This document shows positions 10,801 through 19,415 of a DNA stretch of 21,791 nt, piece after piece. This DNA is from Gonium pectorale (Eukaryota > Chlorophyta > Chlorophyceae > Chlamydomonadales > Volvocaceae). The stretch's first letter is position 1. Each line of letters begins with the position of its first letter. The position numbers and the translations under genes are program-made. The notes under the pieces were generated by a model. That model worked only from the letters and a program-made list of their open reading frames with translations, did not search any database and was not told the DNA's origin. The DNA is taken from contig LSYV01000069.1 of NCBI GenBank assembly GCA_001584585.1, positions 487,365 through 509,155 of the forward strand, in the 5' to 3' direction.

Positions 10801-12698
10801 GCCAGCGGCGCTGCCGCCTCCCTGGCCGCCCGGCCGCCCAGCGCGCTCCGCGCGGGGTCCGCGCAGGCTGCGCTGGGCAGCAAGAGCGGCAGCTCCGCCG
10901 GCGGTGCTGCCAGCTCCGCGCGGCCGCGGGTGCACATCGTGGACAGCAGGGACGACGGCGGGAAGGATGAGGGAGGCGACGGCGCCGCGCTGGTCTCCAA
11001 GGACTCTGCTCGGCAGTTGCTTCCGGGCGCTGCAAAGCACGTTGATTCCCGGGAGGCGAGCGGGGAGCTGGAGGCACATCTGCAACCGGAACCCGTTTCC
11101 ATGTCAGCCGGGGGGCTGCGCGGGCCTGCCGCCTCTGTGCCCTTGAACAGCGGCGGGGAAAGCCTGTCGCTCCCTGTCGGCGGGATCAACCACATCAGCA
11201 GCTATAACGAACCCGCCGGCAGCGGTGGCACGGCCGCCGGCGGCCCGGCGCCGGCACAGCAGCTCGCGGACCTTCTGCACATGCGGCTCGGGGCCCTCAA
11301 CGTCAGTGTCCGCTCCGTGCGAGCCAGCGGCAGCGGCGCGGTCCCCGGCGGCGCCCGCGTCAGCGGTATCGGCGGTGGGACTACGGCGATGGGTAGCGCG
11401 CCCACAAGCCCGCGCCGCGCCGCTGTGCAAGCGGCGGCACGCGCGGCCGGCGCCGCGGGCGCGGCGCCGGGGCCGGGGCGATCGAACAAGTCCATGAGCT
11501 GCTCGGGCGCCTCCGCCGCGCTGAAGAAGGCGGCGGCCGCTGACTATGAAGAGGTGCGCACGTCCGCAGCTCACCGGCGCGCTGGCGACCCTGCTGAGCG
11601 GGGTCGGTAGGCTCTCTGCTACCCACGCATCTGCACATTGATCCCCAAAGGGCGAACCCATTGCACAAGGATGTTTCTGCACAGGAAGCCTAGCTCAGGG
11701 AGTGATACTTTCATGCAACATGTTGCGGCCGGGGTCGTGCAACCCCCTTTCCCCGTTGTGTTGAAAAGGAAAACGCATGCGAAAAGTGTAAGCGCGAAAG
11801 TGATGGCGGCGTTGTAGGACCCAGCTCAAGAGGCAGTCAAAGGGGAGATGTCTCTGCATATTAGTTCGGCGGCGACCACCACCGTAGCCCCGTCCCCGTT
11901 GTGTGTTGTGACACCCAAACGCCCCCAGGTGTTCAGCCTTACGGGCCGCACCGGCAGCCTGATCTATCTGGCGCCGGAGGCCTATAAGAACGAGCCGTAC
12001 AACGACAAGGTGGACGTGTACAGCCTCGCCATACTGATGTACGAGCTCTTTGGCCGCACGAGCATCACATACACGCACATCTCAACCAAGCTGCCCGCCT
12101 TCTCGCGCATGCTGTGTAACCCGGACGAGTTCGCGGAGCGCGTGGCGGCGGGCTACCGGCCGCCGCGACCCAACCAGATGAACAAGCTGCCGCCCGAGCT
12201 GTGGGAGCTCATCGAGGCGGCGTGGTGGGTGGCAGGGGTTGGGGGAGGGGGAAGCGAGGCAATGCCCAAGGCGCCGAGTGCGACTGCGAGTGCGCGTTCG
12301 GTTCTGTGGGAGCGGGCGTGGGGGCGCTCGGCTGTTGGGTTCGGGATGGTACCACTAACGGACACGCCTGGGCCAAGGGACGGCACGCGTCTGCGTAGGA
12401 GGGATTCGTGGGTGCGTACACCGCGCGCTGCTGCCCCTGGCTGCGGGTGGCGCGGGAACGGGGATCTGTGCGTTGCGCTTTCCTACAGGGTTGTCCGCCT
12501 CCTCAGCAGTAGCCATTGATCGGATGCGCGGTCTGAAGCTCTGCCCTGGCGCGGACCCTGCCTTGCAGGCACCAGGATCCCGTGCAGCGGCCCGACATCG
12601 ACACCATCGTGGAGGCGCTGGAGGGGATGGTGGACACGGTCGCCGAGATGGAGTTGGGGCGCAAGGCGGCCGCAGGCTGCGGCTGCGCCATCAGCTGA
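7863..12698 (+). CDS. TKL-like protein kinase with a giant activation-loop insertion, eight exons
   Basis: Exons: 7863-8015, 8094-8182, 8311-8413, 8642-8805, 9112-9178, 9403-11553, 11929-12224 and 12569-12698. All introns are GT-AG, and phases sum to 3153 nt (1050 aa, TGA at 12696). The ATG follows an in-frame TGA at 7842. Kinase subdomains run in order: glycine loop GRGGFASVFRG (25-35); VAVK with Lys51 as the last codon of exon 1; alpha-C Glu71 in FREEANLVLQLDHPN; hinge LVLEVMEGGSL; HRDVKLEN (Asp168, Asn173); DFG (Asp187). After exon 6 come TGRTGSLIYLAPE (Glu926), DKVDVYSLAILMYELF and QRPDIDTIVEAL. It is therefore predicted to be an active Ser/Thr-type kinase of the TKL group; its substrate is unknown. 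Exon 6 encodes 717 residues rich in Ala, Gly, Ser and Pro between DFG and APE, where most kinases have about 20-35. No transmembrane or other domain is seen. Confidence 0.85.
9078..9089 (+). repeat. Poly-C run in kinase intron 4
   Basis: Twelve consecutive C lie 22 nt upstream of the intron 4 acceptor (AG at 9110-9111). They act as part of its pyrimidine tract and may vary in length. Confidence 0.7.
9763..9870 (+). repeat. In-frame hexanucleotide tandem repeat encoding alternating Gly-Thr/Gly-Met
   Basis: Variants of GGGACG, GGGACT, GGGATG and GGAATG repeat here, including two perfect adjacent 24-bp units (ATGGGTACTGGGACGGGGAC plus GGGA). Six-base units keep the frame, so the tract encodes about 36 residues of Gly alternating with Thr or Met (kinase residues ~313-348). 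It is probably length-polymorphic. Confidence 0.85.
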
Positions 12699-14454
12699 GG
12701 GATGGCCGGACGCAGAGGGCGCGCCAACTCGCGCCTGCTGGACGGGTCGAAAGGTGGAGGCGGGGGTCGGGGGCCGGAAGGCGGGACAGGAGCTGTAGCT
12801 GTGGCAGTGGAGGTCGGGGTGTCGGGAGGGAGGCTTGTGCATGACGGGATGCAGTCGCTGTCGGCTCCCTCCGTGAGCGTATTCGTTGCCGCAGCAGCTA
12901 GCGACCCGGCGCGCGAGGGTTTGAAGCTGTGATTTATTCTTTACTAGCAACTACAGGGGCTCTTGAACAATCATGGCTAGATTGTTTCATGTGCTTACGG
13001 GCCTGCTCCCTGCGGGATATGTGTCGCAGTCGAAGCAAGGGGCTAGGGCGTACACCGAGGATGGGCGATCGGTGCACCAGGCGGGGCGGGCGGATGCCTT
13101 TGCGGTGGAAGCGGCCGTGCTTAAGGCCTGGCGCCGCCGCAGGCAATGCAGCGGATGCGGGCCTAAGCGCGTGACGCCGCTGTCTGGTTTTTATGTGCGT
13201 GAGGTGAGGGTGAGCACGAAGCTAAATATTATAAAAAAAGACATCCATAACCTGTGAGCATCATGTACGCGGCCCGGAGGTGAGGGCTCTCCTGCGCGTA
13301 CGCGCGGTCAGCGCTGCGACTTCGGTATGTCGCGACGCGACGGCGAGACGGATGGGGACATCGTTTGAGTGGCTTGACGAAGCACACTGCGCATAGAGGG
13401 TTTGCGAGGGCTTGCGTGTGCACCGTGTCTCAGCCCTGAGGGCCTGTCCTGCGAGGAGCTCGGGCCGCAACCGGCCGTCCTAGGGGGCCCTCGGCCCCTC
13501 AGTGCACTCGTGGGTGGCGGGCCAGCCTTCCCGGACGTGAGCTTGTTCCCATATTAGAGGGGGTTTCGTTTGTGCCACGCGCGCATGCTCATAAGCATGA
13601 AGAAGATGAACATGGTTGGACATTTTGCCGCGCGTGTGGGGCGTCCTTTTGACTTTCTCCGCTGGTGCGTACACGATGGAGAAGCATCCCAAGCAAGCCG
13701 TCTGCCTTATTCTCACTCGCCCGGTACAACGGGCGTCCGGAGCTCTCCTCTCCTGATGCTGCCTCTGCCGTATCCTCGGGCAGATGGTCCCGGGCCGCTG
13801 TACGAAAAGGGCTATCTAGTAGATTTCGTGTGATGCATGAGGGGAGGGAGCGAGGGGTTCTATCTGCTCCGCGGGCGCGACTGCTATGTGCGTGCGCGGA
13901 AGCTGCCTGTGCTGCATGACTTCTGGTGTTGCAGTGCGCTTCCTGCAAGCTCATTAACATGAGAAGTGGTTGTGACTTCATGTCAGTTGCAGCGCACGCC
14001 GTCGTTTGCATACGTTGAGCGGTCTGGTTTGCACGCAGAGGCGGGTGCTGCAAAGGGTCATCCGCACTCAGCCGCCTACGTGGCTGGGTGATGCGGCCGC
14101 TGGGCGGGGGCTCCGTGAGAAAGCACCGCAGTTTTTGGATTTCGTGATTTGGAAGCGAGCGTTGAACTGCCGCCCTGAGCCGGCGACTTGGGTTGTGAGC
14201 CTGGAGACGGCTTGTGAGGCGGCGAATGGGTTGGGCTGACCTTCGATGTTGTGTTTAAGCGCATGCGCGCGCGTCGTCTGCGGCCAGAGCTTGCGGCCAT
14301 GGCATGCCATGGGGCTGCACCTCCTCATATGCCCCGTGACTCTTCCTTCCGCCGCCAAGCCGTGGTCACTTAGCCGGACCACGGTGTAGAGCTGCTGGAC
14401 GTGTGCTGCCAAATAATGCGAACCACGACTGGACGTCTCCTGTAAATCAGTTAT
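12699..14454. other. Gene-free stretch downstream of the kinase
   Basis: The first part should be the kinase 3' UTR. No TGTAA is present on the plus strand until 14441-14445, 1.7 kb away, so the transcript end is unclear; an A-rich patch (AAATATTATAAAAAAAG) lies near 13225. Short open frames on both strands carry no recognisable domain. From about 13.2 to 14.4 kb I see no gene, RNA or mobile-element signature. Confidence 0.45.
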
Positions 14455-15075
14455 TCGGGGCATTTGGTGGCGCGAAGCAACATGGTGGAGCATTTGGCCT
14501 GTTGGCGCATGAGCGCGACCGAACGCGCGCATGGTGCAAGTCGTCGCCCAGCGGCAGGACATTCCTCCGCCGCTGGAGGCGCTCAAACTTGGCAAGCAGC
14601 TGGGCCGCGGAGGCTTTGCCTCCGTCTTCCGTGGCACTCTGCGACACCCAACGAGAACCCCGGAGACGGTTCCCGACGGTTCCCGTGGCCGTGAAGGTTC
14701 GCAAGCAAGCGAACGGATAGCTCTGGCTGGCAACCTGGCACGATACACGACATGCCCTTGGTTGCTGTCGTCGGCGCAGGTGCTTCACCCAGAGTTCTTG
14801 GAAGGGAACTCGCAGGAGCTGTGCCTCTTTCGCGAGGAAGCCAGTCTTGTTCTGCAGCTCGACCACCCGTCATTGTTTCTTTGGCGACCCGTGGGGTTTC
14901 GCCCCTAGCACGTGGGCCAAACGACCCTTTCCTGCTGTGAAGGACATTGACTTCCCGTGAGTCTAACGCCTTTCCGAATCCCTCTATAAAAATAGGCACG
15001 TCGTCAAGGCACACACGCTGCTCAAGTTGCCACCCTCTTTTCCGGGTGTTGAAGGGCACTCTCAAAGTCTGAATA
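14455..15075 (+). pseudogene. Truncated, decayed duplicate of the kinase 5' end (upstream flank and exons 1-3)
   Basis: Sequence from about 14460 matches the kinase gene from about 7780 through exon 3. The copied start is at 14531, encoding MVQVVAQRQDIPPPLEALKL and GRGGFASVFRG. The exon 2 equivalent (about 14780-14868) retains LFREEASLVLQLDHP and the exon 3 equivalent starts at 14996. Damage: exon 1 is 13 nt longer, including a 10-bp tandem duplication of GACGGTTCCC at 14665-14684, which moves VAVK out of frame. The intron 2 donor GTAAGT became GTCATT. Homology fades near 15060-15075, before LVLEVME, and no HRD, DFG or APE follows. Exon 2 differs from the parent at roughly 9 of 89 positions. 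It reads through intron 1 as one open frame up to a TAG after the exon 2 region, but no functional kinase can result. Confidence 0.85.
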
Positions 15076-16348
15076 TGTCCCAAGCACGGGTGCCAGGGGC
15101 GGATACCGGACAGCACCGCTGGGGGCAGCGAGGGGCACACGGCTGCACACCCGAAAGCGCTGCTGGCAGCCGGCCCCAAGACCGATCATGGGGCTCTACT
15201 TGCAGTACGAGCGGCGGGCAGAGATGGTTACAAATGCTAACAGTTGAATGAAATGATCAGACGGAACAACCAATAGGGCGGAGCTTCGACGCGGCCATCT
15301 GCAACCAAACCACAGCCGCCCCCTCCCGTCGCACCAGAGCTCCCCGGCACCACCTCCACGCCAGGCCATCGCGCCGGACACGGATTCGCTGCTGGGCATG
15401 CCGGCATCGCTACAACCCTTGCCTAATGAATTTCAGCACACCACTGCAAATAACTCTAACGGGTCTCCCTGGTAAACACTGGCATCAGGGCCACAGACCG
15501 TTTGGGTTCGCCTCCTTGATTTCCCGACCGCGCGCATGTGAGCATGTCACGGCCACGCATGGCGGCCTGCCCCTCCAGCTGCTGCCCGAGTCCGTTGCCC
15601 CGGCGGTATCTACACCCTTCAGCCTCCAAGTCCTGATGAACCAGTGCCACCCCACAGCTCAGTCCGACAAAAAACCGCCCACTGCCACCCATTTCGCCAC
15701 TGATTGCCGCCGGGTGACCGCTGCCCAGCAAACGTGCTCGGCCTTGCAGCTTGGCCCCCCAACTTCTGCAAAAATGGGCCGGGCAGCACGACGACTGCTA
15801 CGACCCACAAACCCACGGTCTACTCCCACACCCGCAGCGATCAATCGCATGCGACCCCTCCGCCCATCAAAGGATCTTCCACCCGCCCGACTCGAGCTTT
15901 GACAAAGATGAATGAAGGGGCCACGAAAGGTAAGGGCATGTTTAGCAGGTCCCATGCGGGGTTTTGATGTGAACAAAAGGCCCGCAAACGCACCCAGCAG
16001 GGGCCAGGAGGGATTAGAAGCTTGCTCGCTAGGGGGGCTCAAGGCGCAGGCCGCCACGAAGGCCAACAGCTACCTGCCGAACCCCGGATCATCCCATGTC
16101 CCCTTCGTTTCCGCGAGCACACCGCCTGCAGTCCCCATCCTGCTGCCACATACTGGTACTCGCTACAATGGATACCCAACTACGCTACTCGCAGATAGAG
16201 CGTGCACCAAGGACAGGTGCGCCCACACAGCGTGCGCCCCTCTCCTTCCATACTACCCTGTCCACACCACGCCCGCAAGTAGCCTGTCCCGGCAACACGG
16301 CGCCCGCCCTCCGTCGCGTCCTGATTGCGGTTGCCAGCCGCTCTTGGC
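15076..16348. other. Flank between kinase pseudogene and ankyrin gene
   Basis: The stretch right of about 15230 is probably 3' UTR of the minus-strand ankyrin-type gene. Several open frames of 60-180 codons exist on both strands, but they are mutually overlapping and compositionally biased with no domain. No RNA gene or transposon was recognised. Confidence 0.4.
15228..15232 (-). terminator. TGTAA polyadenylation signal, candidate for the ankyrin-type gene
   Basis: TTACA on the plus strand (TGTAA on the minus strand) lies about 1.1 kb downstream of the stop at 16349-16351. This is a long but acceptable volvocine 3' UTR. Assigned by motif and orientation only. Confidence 0.35.
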
Positions 16349-18346
16349 TCACACCGCCTCGCCTCTGCCGCCAGCTATGCTACCGCTGCCGCCGGCCGGC
16401 AGCAGGTATTCCCCCGCCAGCCGCAGCACCTCGCCGGCCCGCCCGTTGGGCCACCAATAACACGACTTCACCGCGCGCTCAACAGCCCCGTAGTCCACGG
16501 GGCAGCCCTCCTGCAGCAGCCAGCGCAGCGGCGAGGGGCTGACTTGGTTGATGGCGTCAAGGAAGACCCTCCCGGACGGGCCCCAGGGCACGCCCAGCCG
16601 CCTCAGGCAGCGCAGGGTGGCCAGGTCGCCATTGTGGAAGGCCTCGATGTACGGCTGACCGCTTGCCTGCACGTACGGCGGTGGGTCGGGTCCTGTGTGA
16701 GGGCAGCAACGTCGCTTCGCACCCATCACGTGGTGGTCGCAGAGCTGCCGGTACGGTACCGACCCATGCCGCTTCTCAATGCTTGCACCCTCCATAACCG
16801 ACGTACAATGGGCCACACAGGGCCGTTATGCCATACGGCATGCGGCATGCGGCGTATGGCATAACGGCCCTGTTGCAGTGCGGTCCTGCAGGATGCATAC
16901 GCAATGGTCCACGAGCCCGCGTCCCTCCGCTGCGACCCGCAACAGTCGCAACACCGCCTCTCGCCTCACCTCCATGGGGCAGCCCTGCTCCACCAGCCAC
17001 TCCAGCGCCATCCCGCAGCCCGACTGCGCCGCAGCCGAGTACGCCTCGCTGCCCCAGGGGCAGCCGCGCTGGCGCAGCCAGGCCAGCAGCTCCACGCTTC
17101 CCGACCTGGCTGAAGCGGCGAACAGCGGTGCGTCCAGGAGCACCGGCTCAGGTCAATGCGCCTCCAGAAGCCACGCCAGCACTTGTAGCTGCCCGGCCTG
17201 TGCCGCCCCGGGAGCGCACTTGGCGGCATGGATGGGCCAGCCAGCTGCGCGCAGGGCCCGCAATGCCGCCAGGTGCCCGTCTCTCGCCGCCGCCGCCGCC
17301 AAGATCACCGCCTCATCCGTCGGGGCGGCACTGCCTGGCGACCCCTCCGCCAGCAGGTACTGCAGCGCTGCTGTGTTGCCGCCTCGGGCAGCGGCGTCCG
17401 CCGCATTCCAATCGACAGGGTACCCCCGCCCCCGCAGCCAGGTTAGGCGGGCCAGTGCCTCGCCATCGTCGGGCAGGCCGGCAGCAGTCCTCGCGGCGCC
17501 CACGGTGGGCGGGGCTCCCTGCGCCTCCAGCCACTCCACCCTGGCGGACCAGTCGGGCGTGGGGCTGCCGGCCGCCGCATTGAGCACTGCCGCTTTCTGC
17601 CCCAGCTCCAAGGACGGACCAAAACGCAGCCAGGCTCGCTGTAGGGTGGGCAGGTCGCAGCCGTGCGCCACGTCTTGCAGGTATTGTGACTTGTCGGCCA
17701 ACGCGTAGCCCCGCTGGAGCAGCCACTCCGCAAGGTTCGCGTGACCGCCTCTTGCGGCCGCAGAGATCACTATGTTACAAATGAAGTCGCTCTTACTGAG
17801 CGCCTTGCAACCGAGTGTCAGCAGCCACTCGCATATGTGCAGGTGGCCCCCGCCAGCCGCATAATACAAGGCCTCATCCAGCCGGCACGCCTTGTATGAG
17901 TCTTTGGCGCCGCGGCTGTAGTCCCAGAGCCACTGGCACATCAAGAGCTGCCCCGCGCCTGCCGCCCCCTCAAACGCTGCGTGAAGTGCCCTCGAGCTGC
18001 CTGCTGCCTGCAGCGCCACCTGCAGGTTGGGCAGCACGCCGCTGGCCGCCACGAGGCGTACCAGCTTCAGGCGCCGCAACCAAGTCAGCTCCTGCGTGGC
18101 GCCCGGCGCCAGCCAGTGCGCCGTGAAGACGTGGGGCGGAACCGGCTCTGAGAGATGAATGGTGAAGACGGATGGGCCGCTAAAGTGCTCCGCGGTTGCC
18201 TTGTTGATCTGGCGAAACGTTGATGCTATCTCATTGCGATCAAGATACCCCACGATGCAGTCCGCCAGCTCCGGAAGCAGCTGCGGCCAAACATGGAAGG
18301 CCCAATGTTGCCCGGGAGCCTCCACATGCTGCTGCTGCTGCGCCAT
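16349..18346 (-). CDS. F-box-like/ankyrin-type repeat protein, interrupted by an in-frame TGA
   Basis: ATG at 18346 (context ATGGCG) opens a minus-strand frame of 397 codons to a TGA at 17155-17153. The same frame then continues without another stop to 16970, where a GTGAGG donor (16969) pairs in phase 0 with an acceptor CAG at 16669-16667. Exon 2 runs 16666-16349 (TGA at 16351-16349). Read through the TGA, the product would be about 563 residues. The N-terminus has a Gln run and an F-box-like segment (WPQLLPELADCIVGYLDRNE). It is followed by degenerate ~30-residue repeats of the AA.GGHL..L.WLL..G type, such as YYAAGGGHLHICEWLLTLGC and ASARSGSVELLAWLRQRGCP. The latter lies after the TGA and is just as well conserved. 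Such ankyrin-like repeat families are common in Chlamydomonas and Volvox; their roles are mostly unknown. The choices are nonsense allele, recent pseudogene, sequence error or a genuine 397-aa protein. No intron of normal size removes the TGA. Confidence 0.7.
16817..16873. repeat. Perfect 20-bp inverted repeat (hairpin) in the ankyrin-gene intron
   Basis: Left arm 16817-16836 and right arm 16854-16873 are exact reverse complements of 20 bp. The 17-nt loop itself carries tandem GGCATGC units. It lies within the 303-nt intron 16969-16667. It could fold in RNA or extrude as a cruciform, or it may be a small palindromic repeat inserted into the intron. Confidence 0.85.
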
Positions 18347-19186
18347 ATCGCTTCACTGATCTACACAGTCGGGTGATGCATGTTCATGATACCAAGACGC
18401 AGAATCGGAGCCGCACGGATGAACGGTAGGAGAAGCACTTGCAGCAAAAATAGGACAGTGGCTACAGACGGCTACAGCGACAGACGTCTGATGCATCGTA
18501 ACGAGCGCACGGCGGGTGGCAGTTCGGCGCTGCGCTTCGTTCCCATGTTGGGGCCGCCACGTGCCGTACGGCATAGAGTTCGCGCCTGCCCCACATGGTT
18601 CTTTATGATCTATGCGCTCGAGGCTCCTTGCGTGGGAGGGGCCTGGATGGGGGGGCGTAAGGACGGGCGGCGCGTTCTTGCACCCAAGCACCCTCCGAGC
18701 CTCCGTGCAAGCCGGATCAACCCTGTGGCAGTGTCCACGCCCGGCCATGCCCAAGGGGCACGGCTGTTGCAGATCCGCGTGAGCGAGAATTCGCTTGCTG
18801 TGTGCGAGGCCTTTATGTAACAAGCGCACGACTGGCGCCCGCAGCGCCTCCTCCACACGTCCACAGGCAGCTGATTGCCTTGAGCTTCGCGGCTGTGTAC
18901 ACGGGCCGGCCCGCGCCCCCACAGAGTGAGGGCAGCGTCTAATGCCAGCTCGGCCAAACCCATGGGTCATCACTTGCGAAGATCGGCGAAAGCGCGGGCA
19001 TAGCCCGTCGGGCCGAGGGGGCGGTCGGCCCACGGAAAGGACACCAAGCGCAGTTCCCCTCTCGACGATGCCACCCCGTTCCACATGACGGCATACGCTC
19101 GCTCCTAGCCTCCACCTGCCACGATTCCTCGCCAGCCACCATTCCTCGCCAGCCAGCATTCCGCGCGGTCGCTCCGCCTCGTGCGC
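18347..19186. other. Gene-free stretch upstream of the ankyrin-type gene
   Basis: This holds the promoter side of the ankyrin-type gene (immediately right of 18346) and the far 3' flank of the phosphoglucomutase gene. Long frames on both strands (18353-19159 minus, 18380-18820 plus) overlap each other and have no recognisable domain. No TATA box was firmly placed. Confidence 0.4.
19124..19157. repeat. Two-copy 17-bp tandem repeat
   Basis: ATTCCTCGCCAGCCACC at 19124-19140 is followed at once by a near-identical copy at 19141-19157 (ending AGC rather than ACC). It lies just beyond the presumed poly(A) signal of the phosphoglucomutase gene. Confidence 0.8.
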
Positions 19187-19191
19187 TTACA
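19187..19191 (-). terminator. TGTAA polyadenylation signal, candidate for the phosphoglucomutase gene
   Basis: TTACA on the plus strand reads TGTAA on the minus strand, about 225 nt beyond the stop codon at 19418-19416. It is the nearest such motif in the right orientation. Confidence 0.5.
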
Positions 19192-19415
19192 AACAGCACT
19201 AATCCAACCCACCAGGGCGGGCCGCCCGCCCGCCCGCTAGCCTGGTCTCGGGCCGCCACGTGCATCCAGTCGCCGCCTGCGTGGCCTCGCGCACCCCAGC
19301 TCCCACCGACGGGACCCGCTGCCGGCTGACGCCCGGCCTCCTTCCGCAGCCCCCTCCCACCCCACTGCAGCCTCGCATGTGGCGCCGCCTTGGGCCGCCT
19401 TGGGCCGCCACGCGC

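Noticed and set aside
9738..11195. 485-codon open frame on the minus strand
   Set aside because: It is the antisense shadow of kinase exon 6; GC-rich coding DNA has few stops on either strand, and the translated frame has no domain.
13589..14053. 154-codon minus-strand open frame downstream of the kinase
   Set aside because: It has no domain or splice structure that I could support and overlaps plus-strand frames of similar quality.
14531..14908. 125-codon continuous frame in the kinase copy as a real small protein
   Set aside because: It reads through the former intron 1 out of the parental frame after a 13-nt length change, so only the glycine loop and, by chance of phase, the exon 2 segment are retained; better explained as a pseudogene.
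15426..15902. 158-codon plus-strand open frame
   Set aside because: Composition is unremarkable, no homology is recognised, and it lies in the probable 3' UTR of the minus-strand gene.
16779..17708. 309-codon plus-strand open frame
   Set aside because: It is antisense to the repeat-bearing ankyrin-type exon, crosses its intron and hairpin, and encodes only biased sequence.
18353..19159. 268-codon minus-strand open frame upstream of the ankyrin-type gene
   Set aside because: It has no recognisable domain, overlaps a plus-strand frame, and runs through a 17-bp tandem repeat; it is probably chance openness.
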